Shown here in pieces: positions 55,386 through 64,000 of a stretch of DNA of 64,000 bases (position 1 is the first letter of the stretch; each line of letters starts with the position of its first letter). The DNA is from Acholoe squamosa (taxonomy: Eukaryota; Annelida; Polychaeta; Phyllodocida; Polynoidae). The notes under the pieces were generated by a model that was not told the origin of the DNA, searched no databases, and saw nothing but the letters and a program-made list of their open reading frames with translations. The translations under genes were made by a program, and so were the position numbers. Where the stretch lies: assembly GCA_949317995.1 (NCBI GenBank), contig OX439038.1:65373576-65437575 (forward strand), given 5' to 3'.

Positions 55386-58189
55386 TCACTAGTTTCGGAC
55401 CTCTCAGGTTTTCAGTGAAGGAGTATTGTGGGCATACAATAATCGTTTAGATCTTTTAGAAACACTTTATCATGATCGTTTAAAAATACAGAAAAAGGGC
55501 CCAGATCCCTCATTACTTCAGACAGAGAATCTCGAACTACCCTCTATGTTTTCTATTATATTTGGACTTAACTTCTCAGATAATTTGCTTCGTCGGACAT
55601 TTCTCCTTGCATTTCCATATCTAAGGAAGCAAGGGGCTGACTGTATTATGATTTGATAAGAAAGGTGGGATTAATATTCCTCATTCTGTCATCATATCTA
55701 CGTTGCAAATAGGAAAGTCAGTTGTAGACTACTTTCTAATTGAAGAAATAAAATGATAGGTATTCTGTTGGACCATATTCAAAACTACTTAATAAGGCCC
55801 TGATGTACTCCTCAATTGCATCATGGGGCAATGATAAAGATTATATTTAGGAAAATCAGCTACATGAAAATTGTAAATACCTCATATCTAATCAAAGAAG
55901 GAATGAGGCACAAAGATAAACAACATTATGTCTTGGAAACAGGAGACTACTCAGTAGACCTGGGACCTAGAGTAGATGCGTTGAGCAGGTCTACGCCATG
56001 ACAAATGGATGAACAGCTCCTCAAGCTTGTCATCTCTCTTTATATGTAATCACACCAATGTCACCATGGGGCCTACCCCCTACTGGCCTGTCTGTTCACC
56101 TGTGTGTCGGGGTAATCCAATCGTGACTAGCAGAATCAAATAAAGCCTGAACCTATGTAATATGCCTGGCCGGTATGACGGCCCTCGTGGTCCATGGGGA
56201 GGATTCTGGTTCCGCGAAAGCCATTGGCAATTGTAGAGAGTTACTGTTAAGTAAAGGGGTGTCGCAGATTGACTTTGCAGAATTTAGAGGATAGATATAA
56301 GAGCATGGCATCAGGGTGTGGAGAAAAAAAGCTTTTACGATTAGAGGCTATATTGTCAATGATTCTTTACCAAACTTAGACTTTGATTCCTTGTTTTGCA
56401 ATAAGCTTTTCATAATAAGGACCTATTATAAAGTATCCACCAATTGCATTTTGTGACATTCGCAAGACATTGTGTTTCTAGTTCTTTAATGCCCAAGGGC
56501 ACAAGGGAGATTGCAATAGACACAACCTAGGTCTGTGTAGGGTTGATGGAGCCAGTGAGTCAATTAACCTGGCTGACCCTAGACACTCATTCTAGTACTC
56601 CCCTGCCGTAACTCCCTCACAGCTCTCTAAGTGTTTAAAATAGATCTCTTCCAAAACCAATTCCCTGCAGGCCTAATTTGTGTGCGTCAACTGCTCCTTT
56701 GCAGTACACTTAGCCTCCTAGAGGCTTCCTCTTCCAGCCTCTGCTGCCCTTGGTATTAAGTGAATCAGATATTGCTGCTGACGGGAGAAAGCAATGGCAT
56801 ACTGGAGGAGTTACTTAACAGGAGATAAAGTGATGCTGTAAAGTTGGCAACCCTACGAGTGTAATATCAGAACTAGGTATAACAAGGAGTTACATTAAAT
56901 GACCCAAATTAATAATCCAGTATCCTAAATCAACCAATGATATACATATTACGCACATGGCACATGTACCTGGGCATTAAGTCATCTTAAAGTCTCAATA
57001 TAGATGTCATCCCCTTCTTAAACAGAATTGTCAAGTCACAATATCCCAAGTGGCTGCCTGGTAAGCAACACCAGCACATCCTCATGGCAGGGATTGTGAT
57101 AAATGTTTCCACTTGCTGCTGACCTATGGTAATGCCCTGTTTCAAAATGGCCAGGAGGTTACTAGGGGAAGGGGCCACTTTGTGTGGACACCAGTGATAA
57201 GAATAATAGAGAGGGTTAGGAAATGATAATCTATAATGTAGCTTTGTTCTTGGCTCTTTCTCCAAACTCCAAGCTCTCCAGCACCATGTACAGAACCTTT
57301 AGTCTAAACCTCATTAATATACAGATGCAGTAAGATGTTTGTTGTGATAAACTGGCTCTGAAACGCCACAAAAGATGTACCTGAGAGCTGTACGATAAAC
57401 AATTGGCCATCCTTCTGTGAATGTTGCAGCTGGCGTATCATAAGCTAAGTGCTCACTGCCAAAGGTAGACACTCTGAATACAAGCAGTTTAACCAGCTTG
57501 GGCTGCTCTCCATCCCCTTGCACAAGTTACTGTACACAGCCCCAGGGCATGGAAAGCCGAGCAAATTCAAAGTAGCCACTTTATTCCTAATTTGCCATTG
57601 GGATTTATGAAGAACCCTTTCTCTAGGCTTCATTAATCCAGTTACTGCTTACAGCTGGTAAGCAGAGTTGTTTTAGTTTTGTACTGTAAAGCAGTACTAC
57701 TTGCCCAAAATATTGTAACACACCACACCTTACACTGCTGTTTAAATAATAATAACATTATAGACCTAATTCTCTCCTGTTGGAGGCATTTTTAATAAAA
57801 AAAAAACGATGTTAATTTAACATTGAACTATTTCTTTGTGTCACTTGGAATAAACCTACAAATGAAAATGACCTGCTATTGAAACAAACTAATTATAATA
57901 ATATTATTAGTCTGATTCTATCAATCCTTGAAAGGGCCATTAGATTAGTTTGCAAATTCACCGATGTTTGACTTCTTGACTTTATATTAACTGACTAACT
58001 ACCTACCAATCTAGGACACTATGTTGCTAGGTGATAGTCTAGCTAATCTTTTGACTAACTGGTAGGCTGGCTAAACGATTGACTGACTATATCTGACTGA
58101 CTGATATGTAAACTTACAAATAGTGTGGCTATTCCAGGGAAAATACCTCCAGGGGGTGAATTGTCTTTTAAAAGGTCAAGTCACAGGCT
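55386..58189. other. Stretch without a supportable gene
   Basis: Minus-strand frames at 57314-57633 are open for 60-70 codons each in adjacent frames but carry no recognisable motif. Rest non-coding. Confidence 0.3.
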
Positions 58190-58500
58190 TTAAAGTGTGT
58201 ATACTCGCTAAAGGGTCAAACAAATATATCTTATGATCTGACTATGTAGCAATCATCAGCAACAGGTCTTTCTACCTGCACTAAAGAGTGGTCACGATGC
58301 ACATAATGCAGCCTTCTGGCAGGAAACCACCAAGGCAGCATGACCCTGAGAGGATGTTATGTTCCCAGCAGATTCTACAAAAAAGCCTCTATATGCATAG
58401 CATATCCCAGTTGTGCTTGGAGAGTAATGCCAGAAATGGATGTGGTGAGAGCTCAGAGCAACCCTGAGGAACCTTTACAATTAAAACTACTGCTTACAGT
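58190..58500. repeat. Dispersed repeat, copy 2
   Basis: Matches 27316-27660, same orientation, with small deletions (for example between AAATATATC and TTATGATCTG). Confidence 0.75.
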
Positions 58501-58551
58501 AAGTTTGTACATAGGTAGTAAACCTATATACCATAGATGCAAATGAATTAA

Positions 58552-58960
58552 TCATTTCCTAGAGGTCACTGGTCCAGCCTTTCTCCTGGCTTTTGATCGT
58601 CTTTTCACTGTTTGGCAGCTGGAGACTGACAGGTTGCTGAAATTCTGGTCCACAGAGGTTAGATCTCCAGCTTCAGAAGTGATGGAGCCAATACTCTCAG
58701 TGCCACTTTCATCGTCCATGCCTTGATTGCTTGATGGCATAGGTTGGCACATTGATGGTTGGAAGGAGGTTAGAAAAGTGTTGATGGTCAGACAGCCAGG
58801 GGAAGAGAGTCTTGCTGTAGGCAAAAGGGCAAGCAAAACCCTCTAGCTTGCGGTAGCACAGTTGGCACAGTGCTGGTGCTGAAGCCTGGCCTCAAATTGG
58901 AGTGCTAAAGTTTTAATTTCTGTAATTCGGTGGTATAGGTGTTCCAGGTCTTCTGTTGGT
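58552..58960 (-). CDS. Possible coding remnant with leucine-rich helix and CxxC
   Basis: Minus strand near 58950-58860 reads EDLEHLYHRITEIKTLALQF then ARLQHQHCANCATAS, an amphipathic helix followed by CxxC, preceded by an ATTAG acceptor-like site. After a TAG the same frame stays open to 58552 (Ser-rich, ending KRRSKARRKAGPVTSRK, basic). It could be a terminal exon pair or a decayed gene. No family recognised. Confidence 0.3.
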
Positions 58961-59311
58961 TTCTAATTGGAGGTTGAGGTGTGATGGTCTTGATGGTAGT
59001 TTGCGACTGGGAGTGTGGACGGCTCAGTGTCTTCCTTCCTGCTGGGGCAATTGCTTTTACAGGCTCGACTGGGGCTGGGACCATGTCTGGCTGTCAGTTT
59101 TGTGAGTGAGGAACAAAAATAGGGACACAGCCTTTAGACAATAAACCATCCAGTATGATTCACAAGAGGTCCACATTAATACCATATTGACAAATAAGGG
59201 AGAATTGTTTCTGGATGAATCAAGGTAAGTGGCTTGAAAATTTTGTATTTTGGGTAAAATTTCGAATTTTGATCATTTGTGTTAAAAAAAATAGGTCAAA
59301 AAATTTTGGTT

Positions 59312-59640
59312 GTGATTGGTTGCCTGAGAGAGCTTGTTTCCCATGGCTCAATGGGGTATAAAAAGGCTTGCCGACGTTTTTTATGTGAAAGTTTGTGAAA
59401 TCAGCACCATAGAGGTTTATTTCTTATATTTGGTATCTCCAAATGGCGTTATTCTACACCTGGATGTGTATATGGAAGGTGACAGGTAGGTGAAAAGTGT
59501 AAATGCAGAGTTTTGTTAAATTTTGAGGTAATTTTTGGTTGGGTGAGTCGCTAAAAGGAAATTGTTTCATTTCAGCATCATCGAGATCCACTTCAATGTT
59601 CAAGCACCAGCGGCCGGGGCTATTGACGTCACTATTGACG
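59312..59640 (+). CDS. Candidate two-exon mini-gene with promoter
   Basis: An inverted CCAAT (GATTGG, about 59316), TATAAAAAGG (about 59357) and ATGGCG at 59443 are in promoter-like order. Exon 1 runs to about 59490, with GTGAAAAG or the overlapping GTAGGTG as donor; the intron ends TTTCATTTCAG at about 59575. Joining at the GTGAAAAG donor gives a second exon reading IIEIHFNVQAPAAGAIDVTI and ending WMP-stop, more protein-like than the other frames. About 42 residues; function unknown. Confidence 0.3.
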
Positions 59641-60559
59641 AGTTCTGGATGCCGTAGGTTTTCAGTGTATCAGATGGTTGTCATGATGCATCAATGAAGT
59701 GCTCAAAAGATAAGCACTCTGAAGACATGCAGCAGTGCCCTCAAAAGAGCAGTCATGGGTACCACTCTAGAATTGGCTCCCTTATGACAGACTACTTGAA
59801 GTGAGCTTTAGGTTTTACCTAATTCCTCAGGCCCTAATTCAGATATCAGAACAAGTATTGGTTTTTTTGGAAAACCATTGACTGGGACTTTCATCTTAAT
59901 TCACCAGGAATTTATCATTATGTACGGTAAAATGACAATTTCTCTAATACATAAGTTATCTTTGTCTTTAAAAGTCTTATTAAGATATTGAACAGGCAAA
60001 GCTTTACAAAAGACAGGTGCATCCCTCATGTCTTAATGATGTTGTATTTGCATTTTCAACATCATAATAGAATGCACAGGGAGTTAAATAACTTTAAGTT
60101 GCAACAATGTTCATGCTATCACCTGCAGCTCGGTGAGAGGAACAGGCCAGACATTGATAGAAAAACTGATAGAAAAAAAAACCGGTTATATCACCTCCAA
60201 ATCACATAAAAATGTTAGATAGGACCCCCACTAAGGAATAAATGAATTTATGTTGGTCTCTTACTGCTTGGAAATTGAAAAAAAGCTATTTTGGGCCATT
60301 TTTCAACTTTGGGCCACCATATTTAAAAAAACATTGCAAACCTACACACACAAATTTGCCCTTCTTTTAAGGGCCCATGTGTTTTCTTTCAAATAAGACC
60401 AGAAATAAGACCAGGTTGAATACTTCTTATTCTATAGGCCCCTGTATCCAAGAAGACCCAAAAAAACTAAAGAGTTAATTTTTTCATGTTAAAAACAGCG
60501 AGAAAAATCTATATCTTTATGAAAAGATAAGATTTCTCCTGTGGTCGGTTATCTTATCT
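59641..60559. other. Non-coding stretch
   Basis: No gene recognised. Confidence 0.4.
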
Positions 60560-63500
60560 GAAGTAGTAGAATTAGATAATCTAATAGCTAAAAGTCATGT
60601 CGAGACGGATGTGCAATGTGAAGCCTTAATTCACCTGCTAGACAAGACTTAGAATAGAAAAGCTTTTGCAGCACTAGGTGAAAAATTGGGACATACTGAC
60701 ACAGTACTTCATACAATTGACACTGGTGAGAATGAACCTTTTAAGATTTCGTATAAAGCTATTATGAGCCATTTTTTCAACAATATACAATCAAAATACC
60801 AACCGACCTCGAGGGGAGTCAAGACGTGTCCCAGAGACTTGAAACACAGATATGGCTATAAGCCGCACTCCGAGGCAACCCGTAGCAAGGGCCCCAGTCT
60901 CACCTGAACCTTTAGACATGAAAAAGATGATGGAAGATTTCATGAAGACGTTCGCGGAAACGATGTACACTCAACCCGAATGCCGAATAGTAGACCAAAG
61001 CAGGCTGCACTGCTACCGCTGTCAAGAAATGGGGCACTATGCCCATGAGTGCACAGCTATCCCGAGTTAATTATGTGGAGGAGAAGTTGGAGGAGGAAAA
61101 CTAAAGAGGGTCACATCTGTGGCAAGGGATGTGATCCGTAATCCGAAAATCTGCCAAAATGCCACCACTGGTGAGTCCGAGTCAGTTTGAGAGTCAGTAC
61201 CTTCCGGGGGACTGGTACGTGGCAATGATCCCCCCACCCCAGTCTGAGCCGGAGGCTTCGACGGGGTAGGAACAGGTGAGGGTCGGAACCCAGGGGAGAG
61301 ATCCTGCGTCAAAGAAGAGGGAGGTTGGGTTGAAGAGTTGATGCGTGTGAGTGCGACACACCTCCCCCTGAACTATCCGTGTGTAACTTTTTTGAAAGGT
61401 TTCGGATGGGAGATCGGTGATTCTCATGAACAACTCCAATTTGCACAGAACTCCTCTCCTTTGGGGGGGGGGGAAACGTTGGTACATTGCTGTATCGGTG
61501 AAGGGGTGGACTGGGGAATTTTTGATTGACACTGGTGCCAGCCATTTGTGTGTCTCGAGAAGATTCTTCAGCCTGGTGTCTGGCAACCATGAAACACTAC
61601 CAGTTAGTGTAAATGCTTGCACGGCTGATGGTAGCCAGATGCAGACCTTTGGCAAGAATTTTATACAGATCGGAATGGGGGGCTACGAGTACATGATGAG
61701 TCCCACCATTGCTGATATAAGTGACGATGGTATTATTGGTTTGGATTTCGCAAGCTTGTATGGTGCTGTGTTGGATCCCCGTTTTGGCATGTTGAAGATT
61801 CGGCAACCATACAACTGTGAGATTTCATGTATATTGAGACACGTGTCTTCGGTAGCCAACGTGGTACACACTGTAATAATCCCAGCTGGAATTGCCTGCG
61901 ATGTATTGTGTTCTTCAAACAATGCTTTCCGAGGCTTGAATGCCGTGTTCGAACCTAACCCTGAGGTGTTATCTAGCCAACAGCTAGAGTCTGCCGACAC
62001 TTTAGTGGGAAGCATATCATGTACAGTAGTTCCGATTATGAATAGAGGACAAACCCCTATTTACTTGAAGAAAAATGAGAAAATCGGTGAAATGTTCTTG
62101 ACTGAACACATTTCGGAAGCCCAATTTCAGACCGAACTGTCTGAAGGTACAGTTTGAGGGTTACCTGATGACATGAAAAAGTGGAGGATTCTTCTCTGAA
62201 AAGTAAGTCAGAGAAGGAACAACTTCGAGCTTTGCTATCCACCTACTATGATGGTTCGGAAAACCTGGGGGTTCAGTAGGTTGGACTAGCACGATTGGCA
62301 CTGGCGACGTGAAGCCATTCAAGATACCCTATCGGAGATTACCTCTAAAAAAGAAATTAGAGGCCGAGAGGCGAATCCTGGATCAACTGGAAAAGGGAGT
62401 TATTGTGCCTAGCACAAGTCCCTGTCCAGCCCCGTATGCATGAATATGAAGAAGGATGGATCCATCCGGTTCTTCATAGATTACCGGAAGTTTAATGGCT
62501 TAACTAAAAAAAATACTTATCCCTAGATAGATGAGACGTTGAACTCGCTAGGGGAGAAACAAATACTTCTGTACCCTGGACTTCCAATCTGGGAATTGGC
62601 AAATTGGGATGGACCCTAAAAAGGATACTAGCCAACGGTTTGAAATTAAAGGCTAAGAAATTTAATCTGTTTGAAACATCCATTACTTATCATGGTCGTA
62701 TAATAACTCCCGATGGTGTAAAGGCTGACCCTGAAAAACAGTGTCCAAAAAGCAGAAACCCATAAATGCGAAGGAAATAAGATCCTTCCTAGGCTTCTGC
62801 TCCTACTATCGAGATTTCATTCTGAATTACTCCAAAGTGAGCTATCCCTTGCAGGTATTAGCACATTGGACTCCGGGTAGAGTGAAAGAGCGCTTTCCCT
62901 GGGGTGACGAACAGGACACAGCCTTCGAGCAAATAAAACACCTGTTTGCTAACACGCCAGTATTGAAATATCCTACGGTGGATGATCATTTCATATTGGA
63001 CATGGACACTAGCAATGATAGTATTGGTGCAGCTCTATCTCAGGTCCAGGATGGAGTCGAAGTACTTATTGCTTTTGCTGGTAATACATTGAACAGGGCA
63101 CATCAAAACTATTGCACCACTGAACAAGAGTTACTGGCTGTAGTGGTGTATACCAAAAAGTTTCGGCACTTCTTGTGGGGCACCGATTTTACACTTCAGG
63201 ATATGTAAAACAGACCATTCCTCCTTGAGGTGGCTCCTTAATTTTAAAGACGCCGAAGAAAAGATTGGCCGCTTGCTGGCACATTTGTCAGAATTTGGGT
63301 TGGAGCATAGCCAGATCCAACATCCAGCGGGTTTGAAGCATGTTAATATGGATGCCCTATCCCGAAGGCCCATTAGAAAGTGCCAAAAGAGTGATTGTGA
63401 TGATTGTGGAGCTCACAATGGGGTAGTTGCTATAGTTTAAAACGGGCAGTTTGAACCCCTATCGCATTCCTGTATGGAAAATGTTGTAGAATGGCCAATA

Positions 63501-64000
63501 GAGACCATCCAACAGTTCCAACAAACTGACCCTGCAATCAAAAGAGCTGCCACCTGTGTGAATGTTTTCATGAGGGGATGGGTTTTACAACTAGGAGCCC
63601 CATTAATGATGCACAGTGATCAAGGGAGATAATTCCAGTCTAACTTTTGGCAAGAGATGTGCCACTATTTAGCCATCTGCAAAACTCAAACTAATCCATA
63701 TAGGCCCCTAGTCTGATGGACAGGTAGAGAGATTCAATCGGACATTGATACAAGTCCTAAAACCCTTGGTGAATTCCTGCCAGGATGACTGGGATGAACA
63801 ATGTGATTTCGTGGTACATGCCTATAATAGCACTGTACATTCTGCAACAAACTGCTCTCCAAACCTGTTAGTATTTGGGAAGGATATCATAATGCCCGCG
63901 GATTTAGTATATGGAGTTATAGGGGTAAGCCCTGAAGCCCCATGTACAGTGATGTTTGTAGAATCTCTTAGCGACCAGTTTAAGAGAGCATATGAGAGTC
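60560..64000 (+). pseudogene. Third Ty3/gypsy element, internally deleted, runs off the window
   Basis: Gag-like end with a zinc knuckle CYRCQEMGHYAHEC (about 61012-61053). Protease with FLIDTGASHLCVSRRF and DGIIGLDFASLYGA (61417-62157). RT begins MKKDGSIRFFIDYRKFNGLT (62449) and NWQIGMDPK, but then jumps to LKLKAKKFNLFETSITYHGR, so the YxDD palm is deleted. RNase H: DMDTSNDSIGAALSQ, NYCTTEQELLAV, then frame-shifted TDHSSLRWLLNF and VNMDALSRRP. The integrase has lost its zinc finger and first Asp; LGAPLMMHSDQG (second Asp) and, with a frameshift, QVERFNRTL (Glu) remain. Several stops. No LTR seen in the window. Confidence 0.88.

Noticed and set aside
55816..56001. Frame ending DLGPRVDALSRSTP
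   Set aside because: DALSR recalls the RNase H end of gypsy elements, but the rest does not fit and the match is too short.
61067..62015. Minus-strand frames of 60-153 codons
   Set aside because: Antisense shadows of the protease region of the third gypsy element.

Overview
The window is eukaryotic and almost certainly animal DNA, most likely from a marine invertebrate. It is AT-rich and gene-poor, and it is packed with nested transposons: three Ty3/gypsy families, a LINE, a Polinton-type DNA polymerase element, and many terminal-inverted-repeat or foldback elements. I saw no intact host gene, no rRNA and no CRISPR array. Species cannot be fixed from sequence alone. Many usable frames lack an ATG or are broken, so most coding entries are transposon genes or remnants. 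All identities are from reading motifs by eye.

Layout. 1-0.44 kb: gypsy reverse transcriptase fragment (minus). 0.7-2.2 kb: tRNA-like sequence, hairpins, an 80-bp tandem array and a 317-bp inverted-repeat element. 3.0-10.1 kb: a nested palindrome made of two inverted copies (3060-5819 and 6168-8302) of one terminal-inverted-repeat transposon, the second lying inside a larger GATAGG-rich foldback repeat. 11.0-13.0 kb: a candidate 2-kb transposon with perfect ends. 17.6-18.5 kb: decayed gypsy pol (minus). 19.0-19.9 kb: another GATAGG repeat copy. 21.8-25.0 kb: dead LINE (plus). 26.6-27.25 kb: remnant of an invertebrate multicopy gene (minus).

29.2-49.0 kb is the most interesting part: a virus-like protein-primed DNA polymerase (Polinton/Maverick-type) remnant. 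It carries a death-domain gene on the minus strand, a divergently transcribed gene with its own TATA box whose C-terminus looks PC4-like, the C-terminal half of PolB, and a small cysteine-rich gene, followed by a CCAAT/GTCATGTGAC-rich repeat region. Two later insertions interrupt it. One is a 13.4-kb LTR retrotransposon (31187-44597, minus strand) with near-identical 860-bp LTRs, a CAAC target duplication, gag, protease, RT/RNase H, integrase and an env-like fusion glycoprotein. The other is a 471-bp terminal-inverted-repeat element inside PolB with a CAGATG duplication. In both cases, removing the insert and one duplication copy leaves the host frame aligned across the junction.

The retrotransposon carries a textbook-looking -1 frameshift site at the gag end (GGAAAAC, stop codon, 5-nt spacer, 11-bp perfect stem). 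49-60 kb is mostly non-coding with microsatellites, one LTR-like promoter block and one possible mini-gene. 60.6-64 kb is a third, internally deleted gypsy element on the plus strand that runs off the window.
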